Shown in pieces: positions 17,397 through 26,411 of a stretch of 56,768 nucleotides of DNA. The position numbers and the translations under genes were made by a program. Source of the stretch: Alphaproteobacteria bacterium (GTDB lineage Bacteria > Pseudomonadota > Alphaproteobacteria > SHVP01); assembly GCA_009694165.1 (NCBI GenBank), contig SHVP01000003.1, forward strand, positions 1-56,768, given 5' to 3'. Under the pieces are notes generated by a model, which was given only the letters and a program-made list of their open reading frames with translations, had not been told where the DNA came from and ran no database searches. Position 1 is the stretch's first letter. Every line of letters begins with the position of its first letter.

Positions 17397-20111
17397 TCAG
17401 GGCTGGTCGCGCTCTTGCGTCGCGCGCTGTTTGAGGCGATAGAGCGCCTCAAGGGCGGCGCGCGGCGTCAGTTGGTCGGGATCGAGGCGCGCGAGTTCGT
17501 CCAAAATAGGCGAACGGGCCGCTTCATCGGCGGGCTCCTCGCGGCGAGCGGCAAACAACGGCAGGTCGGTCGCCAGCCGGGCGATGGCGCCCGATTGTTC
17601 GCCCTTCTCCAGCGTCGCCAGCACCGCCACTGCGCGGCGCAAGACGGCGGGCGGCAATCCGGCGAGCTTCGCCACCGCAATCCCGTAGGAGCGGTCGGCG
17701 ACGCCCGGCATGACTTCGTGCAGGAAGACGACGTCGCCTTGCCACTCCTTGACCCGCATCGTGTGGTTCGACAGCTGCGCGAGCTTGGCCGCAAGCAGGG
17801 TGAGCTCGTGGTAATGGGTGGCAAAAAGCGCGCGACAGCGATTGACGTCATGAAGGTATTCGACCGTCGCCCAGGCGATCGACAGTCCATCGAAAGTCGC
17901 CGTGCCGCGGCCGATCTCGTCGAGGATAACCAGCGACCGCTCGCCAGCGCGATTGAGGATGGCCGCGGTCTCGACCATCTCGACCATGAACGTCGAGCGA
18001 CCCCGCGCGAGGTCGTCGGCGGCGCCGACCCGGCTGAACAACCGATCGACGACGCCGAGATGAGCGAACTCGGCCGGCACGAACGAGCCCATCTGCGCCA
18101 GGATGGCGATCAGCGCATTCTGGCGCAGAAACGTGCTCTTCCCCGCCATGTTGGGTCCGGTGACCAGCCAGAGGCGCTGCTCTGGTCCAAGATCGCTGTC
18201 GTTGGCGACGAAGGGCTTGTCGTGTGTCTCCGCCAGGGCCGCCTCGACGACGGGATGGCGCCCCTGACGGATGACAAAGGCGAACGAATCATCGACGACC
18301 GCGCGCACGTAGCGCCGCTCGCCCGCGAGGTCGGCCAGCGCCGCCGCGACGTCGATCGCGGCGAGGGCGGCTGCGCAGGTGGCGATGGCGGCCGCCTGTG
18401 CCATCAGCCGTTGGCGCAGCTCTTCGAAGATCCTGGTCTCGACGGCCAAGGCGCGATCGGCCGCGCTGGTGATCTTGCCCTCGAGCTCACCCAGTTCGAC
18501 AGTCGTGTAGCGGATCGCGCTCGCCAGGCTCTGACGATGAATGAAGGGGCGGCGGACCGACTCCGGCAACTCGCGCGCGAGCTTGGCCTGGTGCGTCACC
18601 GTGATTTCGACGAAATAGCCAAGGACGTTGTTGTGGCGGATCTTGAGGTTGCCGATGCCGGTTTCGGCCGCGTAGCGCCGTTGCAAGTCGGCGATGAGCC
18701 GCCGGCTCTCGTCGCGCAGCAACCGCAGTTCGTCCAGGGTCGCGTCGTAGCCAGCGCGGACGAAGCCGCCGTCGCGAACGAGATAGGGCAAATCGTCCGC
18801 CAAGGCCGCTTGCAGCTCGCTGACGGCGCCGCCGTGCACGCCCAGTTCCTCACCAAGACGCGCAGCCGCCGCGGGGACTCCGGTTCCGAGGGTCGCGCGG
18901 ACCTTCGCCGCCGCCAGCAGACCGTCGCGAATGGCCGCGAGGTCGCGGGGACCGCCACGACCGAGCGACAGGCGGGACAGCGCCCGTTCGAGATCGGGAC
19001 TCGCCCGCAAGATGGCGCTGACGTCCTGACCGGTATCGCGCCGGTCAAAAAAACACTGAACCTGGTCGAGACGCTCGCGAATCTCGGTAACGTCGGTGAG
19101 CGGGGCGGTCAAACGGGTGGCCAGCAGGCGCGCGCCCGCGCTGGTGACGGTGCGGTCGATGGCGCCGAGCACGCTACCGGCGCGCTCGCCGGCGAGATTC
19201 TGGGTGAGTTCGAGGTTGCGCCGGGTGGCGGCGTCGATGGCGAGGAGGCCGCCCACCGCGATCGGCCGGGGTGGGCGCAAGGTCGGCAACTTGCCGCGTT
19301 GCGTCAGCTCGACATAGTCGATGAGGGCGCCGGCCGCGCCCAACTCCGCGCGCGAGAACTCGCCGAATGCATCGAGGGCGGCGACGCCGAACAGCGCTTT
19401 CAGGCGCCGTTCGCCGTTGGCGCTGTCGGTCGCGCCTTTGGCCAGCACGGTCGGCGCGATCGACGTGCCGGCCAGTGCCGATCGAACCTCGGGCTCGGCG
19501 GCGAGCGCCTGTTCTGCCAACAGTTCGCCGGGCGCGATTCGCGCCAACTCCGCTTCGATCGTCTCGATACCAAGCGGCTGGGTCTGAAAATCGCCGGTCG
19601 ACATGTCGAGCCAGGCGAGGGCGAACGAGCCGCCGACCCGCGCCAGGGCTGCCAGGTAATTGTTGCGCCGCGCATCCAGCAACGCTTCTTCGGTCAGCGT
19701 GCCCGGCGTCACCAGTCGGATCACTTCCCGGCGCACGACGGATTTTCTGCCGCGCAGCTTGGCGGCCGCCGGATCCTCGACCTGTTCGCAGATCGCCACC
19801 CTGAACCCTTGGGTGATCAGGCGGGACAGGTACGAATTAGCGGCGTGAATCGGCACGCCGCACATGGCGATGTCCTCGCCGGCGTGCTTGCCCCGCTTGG
19901 TCAGGGCAATACCGAGCGCACCGGCCGCGCGCACCGCATCGTCGAAGAACAGCTCGTAAAAATCGCCCATGCGGTAGAACAGCAGGTAATCCGCATGGTC
20001 GCGCTTGATGGCGAGGTACTGCGCCATAAGCGGCGTCGTCACGTCGGCCGCAACGACGCCGGGACCCTCGCGTGGCGCGTCGGCGGCATCGGACGAGAAC
20101 AAGGTGTTCAT
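17397..20111 (-). CDS. mutS: DNA mismatch repair protein MutS
   Basis: This 904-residue ATPase recognises base mismatches and small loops and recruits MutL. The mismatch-wedge motif is intact as GDFYELF, with Phe51 and Glu53. A Walker A loop, [13 protein letters not shown], lies near residue 650. Walker B and signature region, [17 protein letters not shown], is near 725, followed by FATHYHEL. The usual C-terminal helix-turn-helix tail is present ([12 protein letters not shown]). The ATG at 20111 gives [12 protein letters not shown]; a longer open frame upstream belongs to the neighbouring gene's antisense frames. The gap to the acyltransferase gene is 50 bp and carries the perfect 13-base palindrome GGTCCGTCGGACC (20129-20141). 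Confidence 0.98.
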   Translation of the reverse strand: MNTLFSSDAADAPREGPGVVAADVTTPLMAQYLAIKRDHADYLLFYRMGDFYELFFDDAVRAAGALGIALTKRGKHAGEDIAMCGVPIHAANSYLSRLITQGFRVAICEQVEDPAAAKLRGRKSVVRREVIRLVTPGTLTEEALLDARRNNYLAALARVGGSFALAWLDMSTGDFQTQPLGIETIEAELARIAPGELLAEQALAAEPEVRSALAGTSIAPTVLAKGATDSANGERRLKALFGVAALDAFGEFSRAELGAAGALIDYVELTQRGKLPTLRPPRPIAVGGLLAIDAATRRNLELTQNLAGERAGSVLGAIDRTVTSAGARLLATRLTAPLTDVTEIRERLDQVQCFFDRRDTGQDVSAILRASPDLERALSRLSLGRGGPRDLAAIRDGLLAAAKVRATLGTGVPAAAARLGEELGVHGGAVSELQAALADDLPYLVRDGGFVRAGYDATLDELRLLRDESRRLIADLQRRYAAETGIGNLKIRHNNVLGYFVEITVTHQAKLARELPESVRRPFIHRQSLASAIRYTTVELGELEGKITSAADRALAVETRIFEELRQRLMAQAAAIATCAAALAAIDVAAALADLAGERRYVRAVVDDSFAFVIRQGRHPVVEAALAETHDKPFVANDSDLGPEQRLWLVTGPNMAGKSTFLRQNALIAILAQMGSFVPAEFAHLGVVDRLFSRVGAADDLARGRSTFMVEMVETAAILNRAGERSLVILDEIGRGTATFDGLSIAWATVEYLHDVNRCRALFATHYHELTLLAAKLAQLSNHTMRVKEWQGDVVFLHEVMPGVADRSYGIAVAKLAGLPPAVLRRAVAVLATLEKGEQSGAIARLATDLPLFAARREEPADEAARSPILDELARLDPDQLTPRAALEALYRLKQRATQERDQP

Positions 20112-20161
20112 GACGCGTACGTTAGCATGGTCCGTCGGACCGCCACCCGGCGGGGCGCCGG

Positions 20162-20950
20162 TCAGGAGGCGGCCACGACCTCGCGCTCGTAGAATTCGTG
20201 GTAGCGCTCGGGAACGTCTTCCATGAACAACACCATGAAGACGTCGGTCGTGCGGAACTGCCGATCGATAACGGCGCCGTCGCCGCACCTGCCGCCGAGT
20301 CGAAGATAAGCACGGATCAGCGGTGGGACCGCCTTGATGGCCGCGCGCGCATCGATCTGGTCCTTGGCGATCCAGTCCATGCGCTGATACAGCGAATCCA
20401 GCGCCCGCACCCGCGTGTCCTCCGCGCCAAGATGATGGTGGTAGAGGTAGGACAGCGGCAGGGCGAAGGATTCGACGTGGGTGCCGGGAAAACTGGCGCA
20501 GCCAAAAATGCGCGTGATCTCGTGGTCGAGGAAATAGCGCGCCAGCCCGCGCCACAGGAACTGAATGGTGGCGTTATTCCGGTGCTCGCGATGGACGCAG
20601 GATCGCCCGGTCTCGCAGGCCTTGTGGTCGCCCAGTCGCGCGACCATCCGGCTGATGTCGTATTCGCCCGCGGAGTAGAAGCCGATGCCGCTCTGCGCAG
20701 CGACGTCGCCGCGCAACAGCCGGTAGGTCCCAATGACAGCGTCGTCCGCCGCGCACGAGTGGTCAATGACCAGCATGTGGTCGCAGATCGCATCGAATTG
20801 GTCGAAATCGAGCCGGACACGGGCCATCGCCGGGGTCGGCTCGGCCCCCATTTCTTCATAGAAGACGCGGTAACGCAAAGCCTGGGCAGCGGCGATATCA
20901 TTCGCCCCCTCGGCAAGCCGCACCTCAAGCCGTCCGTCAGCGGACAGCAC
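20162..20950 (-). CDS. OlsB-like GNAT acyltransferase (putative hemolysin/ornithine-lipid family)
   Basis: This 262-residue protein belongs to the GNAT-related family that includes OlsB, which acylates the alpha-amino group of ornithine in ornithine-lipid synthesis and is often annotated as hemolysin-like. Visible family parts are the start [15 protein letters not shown] (residues 24-38), [21 protein letters not shown] with [10 protein letters not shown] (catalytic-region His/Arg cluster), and [12 protein letters not shown]-terminal extension after YLRLGG ends in [13 protein letters not shown]. No olsA partner is next to it, so ornithine-lipid synthesis is a family inference only. A good sigma-70 promoter lies about 50 bp upstream of its start. 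Confidence 0.8.
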   Translation of the reverse strand: MLSADGRLEVRLAEGANDIAAAQALRYRVFYEEMGAEPTPAMARVRLDFDQFDAICDHMLVIDHSCAADDAVIGTYRLLRGDVAAQSGIGFYSAGEYDISRMVARLGDHKACETGRSCVHREHRNNATIQFLWRGLARYFLDHEITRIFGCASFPGTHVESFALPLSYLYHHHLGAEDTRVRALDSLYQRMDWIAKDQIDARAAIKAVPPLIRAYLRLGGRCGDGAVIDRQFRTTDVFMVLFMEDVPERYHEFYEREVVAAS

Positions 20951-20998
20951 GTTTGCTCCCTCGGTTGATCAGACCGTTACCCCTAATGTCCACCGGCG

Positions 20999-21027
20999 AT
21001 TGTACCGGCGTCGCCCCCTTGGTCCAA
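20999..21027 (-). promoter_or_regulatory. sigma-70-type promoter for the OlsB-like gene
   Basis: On the minus strand TTGGAC (21027-21022) and TACAAT (21004-20999) are separated by exactly 17 bases, matching the -35 and -10 hexamers in four and five positions. The predicted transcript would start near 20992, about 40 bases before the ATG at 20950. Confidence 0.55.
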
Positions 21028-21130
21028 GGACTTCGCCGCTGCCGAAGGGCCGCCCGGAAAGCGGGCACGGACGGTGCGCCCGACAAGGCGTCGGCTTGAT
21101 TGAGCGCGGGTCTTCGCCGATGGTGCGGCG

Positions 21131-21889
21131 ATGACGACGACCGCTCCTTGCCAAGCGTGCGGTGCGCTGGGGCGCCGGCCGTTCGCCGTGCATCGCGGTT
21201 GTCACCTGGACGAATGCCTGGAGTGCGGCTTGGTGTTCATGGACCCGCCGCCCAGCGCCGAAACGGTCGCCGCGCTCTACCGGGACGCCTACCAGGGGGC
21301 GACCGGCGGCTATTTCGGCAAAGTCGACAAGAAGATGCGGCGCTCGCGCGGGCGCGCGCGAACCCTGCGCCGGTTGTTGCGCGATCGGCCGGCGCCGACC
21401 CTGATCGATATCGGCGCCAACGGCGGCTTTATGGTCGAAGCGGCACGCCAGTTGGGCTTTCGCGCCGTCGGCGTCGAGATCGATCCGGTGTCGGTCGCGT
21501 ACGCGCGCCAGCACTACCCGGATAATCGCTTCTGCGAGGGGTCGATCGAGTCCTTTGCCGCGCAATCGGACGAACGCTTCGACGCCGCCTATTGCTCGGA
21601 AGTGATCGAGCACGTCGTCGACGCCAACAGCTTCGTGGCCGCGATCGCGGCGCTCCTGCGTCCGGGCGGCATCCTCTATCTCACCACGCCAGACATCGGG
21701 CATTGGCGGCGCCCGCGCGACGTGACGACGTGGGATGCCTTCGCGCCGCCGTCGCATTGTCTGTACTTTACCCGCCGCGCCCTCACCGGGCTGTTGGCCA
21801 ACCACGGCCTGGCCATCATTCGCCGCCGCTTCAACTGGAAACCAGGCCACAAGGTGCTGGCGCGCAAGGGCGACAGCCCGCTCCGCTGA
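21131..21889 (+). CDS. class I SAM-dependent methyltransferase with N-terminal zinc ribbon
   Basis: This 252-residue protein starts with a four-cysteine zinc ribbon (CQAC at 7-10 and CLEC at 29-32) followed by a methyltransferase domain. The SAM-binding motif I is LIDIGANGGFM at 91-101, with the acidic end of strand 2 in GVEIDP. Later motifs are YCSEVIEHV and LLRPGGILYLTTP. This layout is seen in methyltransferases that act on sugars, nucleotide-sugars or small metabolites, but no acceptor can be inferred. It stands alone on the plus strand, 180 bp from the divergent OlsB-like gene, and ends 28 bp before a convergent membrane-protein gene. Confidence 0.85.
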   Translation: MTTTAPCQACGALGRRPFAVHRGCHLDECLECGLVFMDPPPSAETVAALYRDAYQGATGGYFGKVDKKMRRSRGRARTLRRLLRDRPAPTLIDIGANGGFMVEAARQLGFRAVGVEIDPVSVAYARQHYPDNRFCEGSIESFAAQSDERFDAAYCSEVIEHVVDANSFVAAIAALLRPGGILYLTTPDIGHWRRPRDVTTWDAFAPPSHCLYFTRRALTGLLANHGLAIIRRRFNWKPGHKVLARKGDSPLR

Positions 21890-21917
21890 CCGGCCGCCCG
21901 GCGGCGGCGCAACCGGA

Positions 21918-22598
21918 TCAGGAGCCGAACAGCCGCTCGTGGTTCATGCCGATGAAGGCGGTGATGGCGGCGAACACCCAGATGCCGAAGACCCACGGCA
22001 TGGCGGCGTTGAGGCCCTTGCGCAGCAGCGCCTCCACCTCGGGATTCGACCCTTCTTTGATCAGGCGCCCAAAGCCGACGACGAACGGCTTGAACGACAG
22101 GCGAATGCCGACGCCGCAGATTACGGCGGCAGCGAAGCCGAGCACTTTCCAACCGATCCATTCCTGGGCGTAAAAGCCGCCGCCCATGATCGTCATCACC
22201 GCGGTGATCAGCAAGAAGGCGATGAACGCATAGCGGAGCGCGAGGTCGACATTGGCCATCGTCTTGGCGATCGGCTGGCCTTCCTTGTTGTGGATCACGG
22301 TGATGAAGACGATCCAGGCGATCGACGCGATCCAGATGAGCCAGAGCCAGCCGCCGGTGAGCGTCGAGGCGCCGAGCCCCGCCGCCAGCTGCGCGCCGAC
22401 CGGAAAGGTGAGCAGCAGCGTGTAGCGCGGGATCATGTCGATGATGCCGAGGTTCTGCAGCAGCACCTGCCGCGTCGCCACCGAATATTGCGGGTTGTTG
22501 ATGATGAGACGCGCCGAATAGAACACGCCCAAGTCCGCCCCGACCCAGTAAACGAACATGACGACGTGGATCAGTTTCCAGAAACTTTGCCATTCCAT
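21918..22598 (-). CDS. multi-pass membrane protein of unknown function (third of three tandem paralogues)
   Basis: This 226-residue protein has about six predicted helices. The first carries a pattern shared by all three tandem copies: H-x4-VYW-x-G-x-D-x2-VF (here HVVMFVYWVGADLGVF at residues 11-26). Other shared features are a Y-x3-TRQ loop, LTFPVGAQLAAGLG in helix 2, TGGWLWLIWI in helix 3, and a cytoplasmic GSNPEVEALL motif before the last helix. The early His plus the fold resemble CopD/cytochrome-b561-like membrane proteins, but the similarity is too vague for a functional call. It follows the middle copy by 15 bp, so the three form an operon. Confidence 0.75.
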   Translation of the reverse strand: MEWQSFWKLIHVVMFVYWVGADLGVFYSARLIINNPQYSVATRQVLLQNLGIIDMIPRYTLLLTFPVGAQLAAGLGASTLTGGWLWLIWIASIAWIVFITVIHNKEGQPIAKTMANVDLALRYAFIAFLLITAVMTIMGGGFYAQEWIGWKVLGFAAAVICGVGIRLSFKPFVVGFGRLIKEGSNPEVEALLRKGLNAAMPWVFGIWVFAAITAFIGMNHERLFGS

Positions 22599-22613
22599 GG
22601 TCTGGTCCTCCGC

Positions 22614-23282
22614 CTAGAACTGGGGTTGTGCGATGCCGATGTAGGCGGCCACCACGAGCCCGGCCCACAGGAGCAGCACCCAGGGCTTGACCGCGAAGGT
22701 CAGCCGGGTGATTTCCTTCTCCAACTCGGGCGTCGAGCCCTGCGCCATAATGCGACCGAAGGTCGGACCGAAATTGGCGAAGCTGAAGCGAAGGCCGATG
22801 CCCATACACAGGATGTAGGCGAATACGAGTAGCTTCAGCGCGATCCAGTTGGCGGTGAACGGACCGCCGGTGGCAAGCGACCAGATCGCCACGACCACCA
22901 GCAAGGCGATGAGGATCAGGCGCCCGGCCAGGTCGATGTTGGACAGCTGCTTGCCTTCGGGCGTGCCGCGTTTCTTGGCCGCCTGCCAGATCAGCCCAAG
23001 CCAACCGGCGGCGATAGCCCAGACCAGCACCAGCCAGCCGCCGGTGACCGGCGAATGGCCGAGCCCCTGGGCCAGCGTCAGCCCGACCGGCAGCATGAAC
23101 AAGTTGGCCGCGCTCGGGAACCAGTTGACGAAGTTGAGCACCTTCACCAGCGCCATCCGCGTCTCTTTCGAGTAGCCGGCGTTCTTGACGCGGAGCGAGG
23201 TGAGAAAGACGGAAATGTCCGCGCCGAGCCAATAGACGAGCAGCACGACGTGGATGAAGATCCAGATGACTTGCCAATCCAT
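22614..23282 (-). CDS. multi-pass membrane protein of unknown function (second of three tandem paralogues)
   Basis: This 222-residue protein is the middle copy of the array. Helix 1 reads HVVLLVYWLGADISVF, helix 2 contains FMLPVGLTLAQGLG, helix 3 TGGWLVLVWAIA, and the loop before the last helix GSTPELEKEI. It lacks the Pro-Arg pair found in the helix-2 region of the other two copies (FPSAAN here, against IPRYT and APRTT), so it may have diverged in function. The ATG at 23282 (MDWQVIW) aligns with the start of its neighbours; the longer frame would add an Arg-rich stretch. No cofactor motif can be assigned with certainty. Confidence 0.75.
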   Translation of the reverse strand: MDWQVIWIFIHVVLLVYWLGADISVFLTSLRVKNAGYSKETRMALVKVLNFVNWFPSAANLFMLPVGLTLAQGLGHSPVTGGWLVLVWAIAAGWLGLIWQAAKKRGTPEGKQLSNIDLAGRLILIALLVVVAIWSLATGGPFTANWIALKLLVFAYILCMGIGLRFSFANFGPTFGRIMAQGSTPELEKEITRLTFAVKPWVLLLWAGLVVAAYIGIAQPQF

Positions 23283-23400
23283 GCGACGGCCCCCCTGGCC
23301 CCCAGTGCATCGCCGTCGGCGCGGCGGCGCCGCCAAATCTAGGGGGCTTCACCGCCCGACACAACGCCGGGCGGGGTTCGACGACGAGCGGACGATCGAG

Positions 23401-24072
23401 CTAGAACACCGGCTTCCACAGGCCAATGAAGGCGGCGAGGGCAACGAGACCCCAGATGCACTTGACCCAGATGCGCGGCCGCTGGCTGGTGCTGCGGAGA
23501 ATAGCCTCGATCTCGGGGCTCGAGCCTTCCTTGGCGAGACGCTGCGAGGCCTCGACGTAGGGCCGTGCTGTCACCCGGATCATGTAGCCGCACAAGATGC
23601 AGAGCGAGAAAATGAACACCTTGAGCGCAAGCCAGCTGGTGCCATAGATCGCGCCGGTGGCCAGGCTGTAGAGCGCGCTCGCCGCCAGAACCAGCATGAG
23701 GACGAGGCGAAGCCGGAGATCGAACTTGGCCCACGGCTGCTTTTTCGCCGCATCCTTCTCGATGTGGAGCCACCACACCAGGCCGAGCCACAGCAAGCCG
23801 GCGATCCACAGCAGGACGAGCCAGAGGCCGGTCACCGGCGACCAGCCGTTGGCGGCGGCGACCGAAAAGCCGATCGGCAGCATCAGCACCAGGGTGGTGC
23901 GCGGCGCCATGTCGATATCGGCAGTGATCTTGCCGATCACCTGGCGCGTCTTGAGGTCGTAGGTGGTGTTGTTGCGGAAGCGACTGGCGTAGAAGACGCC
24001 GAGGTCGCCGCCGAGCCAATAAACGAACAGCAACGCGTGCACGAAGACGAGTAGCGCGTACCAAAATTCCAT
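23401..24072 (-). CDS. multi-pass membrane protein of unknown function (first of three tandem paralogues)
   Basis: This 223-residue protein is the promoter-proximal copy. Helix 1 reads HALLFVYWLGGDLGVF, helix 2 LMLPIGFSVAAANG, helix 3 TGLWLVLLWIAG, and the final loop GSSPEIEAIL. All three proteins keep the first-helix His, the Tyr-Trp-x-Gly pattern, the helix-1 Asp, an acidic-Leu-x2-Arg motif before helix 4, and the GSxPExE loop. These invariant polar residues in hydrophobic surroundings suggest a bound ligand, metal or haem, but this is inference. A 118-bp gap separates it from the middle copy. Confidence 0.75.
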   Translation of the reverse strand: MEFWYALLVFVHALLFVYWLGGDLGVFYASRFRNNTTYDLKTRQVIGKITADIDMAPRTTLVLMLPIGFSVAAANGWSPVTGLWLVLLWIAGLLWLGLVWWLHIEKDAAKKQPWAKFDLRLRLVLMLVLAASALYSLATGAIYGTSWLALKVFIFSLCILCGYMIRVTARPYVEASQRLAKEGSSPEIEAILRSTSQRPRIWVKCIWGLVALAAFIGLWKPVF

Positions 24073-24255
24073 GGTGCAAAGCCCCCCTGATCAACCCCGC
24101 GCCTCTTTAGCAGATTCGCCCATCGGGCGCCGCTGGAAATGGCATCCGACCGTCGCTTGGGCGACGGAAGAAATCACGATTCGGCCACGATCGCGGGCGA
24201 TTTTCGCCGCAAACGACCCCCACCCTGGCAGGCGTCACATCTGGGGAAACCGCCA

Positions 24256-24549
24256 ATGAAATTACCGCCCATCGCTGCCCTCGTCGTTGCCGCCGGACTG
24301 ACCGCGTCCGCCGCCTTCGCCTTCGGACCCACTGACCTGGCCGAGTTGCGAAGTGCGATCGCCGGGGCGCAGACCGCCATGCGCCAGACGACCGCGACCC
24401 ACCAAGACATTGAAGCCCGCTACCGTGCCGAATTTCGCAAAGCACACGCGCCGCGGTTGATTTCAATCGAACAGTGGGTACCCGTGATTTTGGCGCTGCC
24501 ATTCGCGCTAATTGTCGCCGATGGTCTTTTGCGATGGATGCAAGAGTAG
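24256..24549 (+). CDS. small secreted or membrane-anchored protein of unknown function
   Basis: This 97-residue protein begins with a clear signal peptide (MKLPPIAALVVAAGLTAS, probable cleavage after AFA at 21-23). A helical Ala/Arg/Glu-rich middle follows, and then a second hydrophobic segment at about residues 73-92 ending in LRWMQE. If the N-terminus is cleaved, the product is a small periplasmic protein anchored by its C-terminus. The ATG at 24256 was chosen because it places the signal peptide at the N-terminus; the same frame is open further upstream. It is convergent with the broken comM gene. No family is recognised. Confidence 0.55.
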   Translation: MKLPPIAALVVAAGLTASAAFAFGPTDLAELRSAIAGAQTAMRQTTATHQDIEARYRAEFRKAHAPRLISIEQWVPVILALPFALIVADGLLRWMQE

Positions 24550-24595
24550 AGAATCGACTATCGGGCGAGGCACGTCTGGCGATGGGTGCCAAGCC

Positions 24596-26013
24596 CTATC
24601 GCCGAAGCGGGTCCGCCACCCGTCGATAGGCGAGCGCTTCGGCGATATGCGGGCGGCGCACGCCGGCGCTGCGGTCAAGGTCGGCGATGGTGCGGGCCAC
24701 GCGCAGCGCGCGGTGGTAGCCACGCGCCGAGAGCTTGAGCGCGTCGATCGCCTGGGCGAGCAGCTGCTGGCCCTCGGCGTCGGGCGTCGCGATTCGGGCC
24801 AGCAGTTCGCCGTCGGCTTCGGCGTTGGTCCGCGGCGCCGGCGCGCCGGCCCTGGCGAAACGCCGGCCCTGGCGGGCGCGCGCGGCGACCACCCGCGCGG
24901 CCACCTCGGCGGTGCCCTCGGCCGGCGGCGGCAAGGTGAGGTCGGCGGCGCTCACCGCCGGCACCTCGACGTGGAGGTCGATGCGATCCAGCAGCGGTCC
25001 CGATAGGCGCGCTTGATAGTCGGCGGCGCAGGCGGGCGCGCGGCCGCAGGCCTGGCCGGCATCGCCCAGATGCCCGCAGCGACACGGGTTCATCGCCGCC
25101 ACCAGCTGAATGCGCGCGGGATAGGTGACGTGACTGTTGGCGCGCGCCACCGTCACCGTGCCCGTTTCGAGCGGCTGGCGCAGCGCTTCCAGCACCGCGC
25201 GGGGAAACTCGGGCAGTTAGTCGAGAAAGAGCGTGCCGCCGGTGAGGCATTGTGATGCGGCGCGCGAAAGGGCCGCCGCCGCGACAGGCGGCCGTTGCGC
25301 AACAGCCCGGCCACGCTCGCGATCATGCTGACATCGAGGATCTCGGCCGCCGACAACGGCGGCAGCAAACCAGGGAGCCGCGCCGCCAACATCGATTTCC
25401 CCGCGCCCGGCGGCCCGATCATCAGCAGGTTGTGGCCACCCGCGGCCGCGATCTCGAGCGCGCGCTTGGCCGTCTCCTGCCCCTTGATGTCGCGGAGGTC
25501 GGCTACCGGCGGCGCGGCGCCGAGCGGCGCTGGGGCGGGCGCGGCGAGCAGCTGGGTGCCCTTGAGATGATTGATCAACGACAACAGATGCGGCGCGGCG
25601 ACGATGTCGAGCTTGCCCGCCCACGCCGCCTCGGCGCCGTCGGCGGCCGGACAGATGAGCCCGCGCCCGGCCGCAAGCGTGGCGAGCGCAGCGGGCAGCA
25701 CGCCCGCGACCGGAGCGAGCGACCCGTCAAGCCCAAGTTCGCCCAACGCCGTGTAGCCCACCAGCAGATCGGCGGGAATCACCTTCATCGCCGCCAACAG
25801 ACCGAGCGCGATCGGCAGGTCGTAGTGGCTGCCTTCCTTGCCGAGGCCGATGGCGGCGAGCGCGGCGCGCACGCGCTCCTTCGATTCGGCCGCCGCCTTG
25901 TCGGCGAGACCGACGATGGCGAAGGCGTTGACGCCGCCGCTCACCGTCACCTGCACGTCGACGTCGACGACGTTGATGCCGTGGAAAGCCACTGTGGTGA
26001 CCCGACCGATCAT
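24596..26013 (-). pseudogene. comM: comM/yifB (Mg-chelatase-like AAA+ protein), frameshifted and internally deleted
   Basis: An intact ComM/YifB has an N-terminal S5/Lon-like domain, an AAA+ Mg-chelatase core and a C-terminal Mg_chelatase_C domain, and acts as a branch-migration helicase in natural transformation. Here the first part is readable from the ATG at 26013 (MIGRVTTVAFHGINV), through Walker A MIGPPGAGKSMLA, to RRPFRAPHHNAS near 25253. The second part, from ALEALRQPLETGTV near 25190 to the end (CRCGHLGDAGQ, LLDRIDLHVEV, arginine finger region), is in another frame. At the junction about 20 residues, normally containing the GGG...PGE-SLAH stretch, are missing. The remaining LFLD-x-LPEF also has a TAA where Glu of LFLDELPEF belongs. 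Either the gene is dead or the assembly is wrong. Confidence 0.85.
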
Positions 26014-26088
26014 GGTTGAGCGCGACACCCCCTTGCTGCAACCGCTTTAGGTATTTATTCCCCATGCCCCTGGGCGAGGGGGCGGCCG

Positions 26089-26323
26089 TTGGTTCCGTTG
26101 CAGTGGTTGGTCGAGCGGCGGCTGGGCGTGCTGGTGTGGTGCAATCGCTGCTTCCACCACGCCGTGCTGCCGGTGGCGCCACTGGCCGGAGCGCTTCGGG
26201 CCTACCTTTGCTATCCGCGATTTAGACCCGCTTCTGCGCTGCGGCCGCTGCGGCCGGCGCGAGGCCGATGCGCGGCCCGACTGGCCGGCCTACCGCGCCG
26301 CCAACGACAAGCCGGCCGGCTAG
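26089..26323 (+). pseudogene. small double-CxxC (zinc-finger-like) protein, frameshifted
   Basis: Two frames together make one plausible small protein. Frame one gives PLQWLVERRLGVLVWCNRC and continues for about 20 residues. Frame two, entered between roughly 26190 and 26215, continues AIRDLDPLLRCGRCGRREAD and DWPAYRAANDKPAG, and ends at the TAG at 26321. The pair CNRC and CGRC spaced by about 25-30 residues, with a following PDWP, recalls short alphaproteobacterial zinc-ribbon proteins of unknown function. The start is uncertain: a TTG at 26089 in frame one, or an ATG at 26064 in a third frame. A one-base indel explains the break. It lies between the broken comM gene and the amidohydrolase gene, filling most of an otherwise empty 398-bp gap. 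Confidence 0.5.
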
Positions 26324-26411
26324 TCCCGCCCAATCAGCGGGACACCCGCTGCCGAACGTCCGACGACGGCGTCGCTTGTCGGTGCTGCGTCCGCCCGTTG
26401 CCGGCGCCGCC

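Noticed and set aside
14557..17434. Several highly charged plus-strand ORFs (for example 14557-15090 and 16829-17434) opposite the EamA array
   Set aside because: They are antisense images of hydrophobic helices and repeat in the same relative place opposite each paralogue; no start signals or known motifs.
17166..20192. 1008-codon plus-strand ORF opposite mutS
   Set aside because: It is composed of Arg, Gly, Asp and Gln-rich sequence with no recognisable domain, and mutS on the other strand is complete with all catalytic motifs.
21676..23364. 562-codon minus-strand ORF overlapping two membrane-protein genes in another frame
   Set aside because: Arg/His/Gly-rich composition, no hydrophobic pattern, and it spans two genes that have clear homologous starts.
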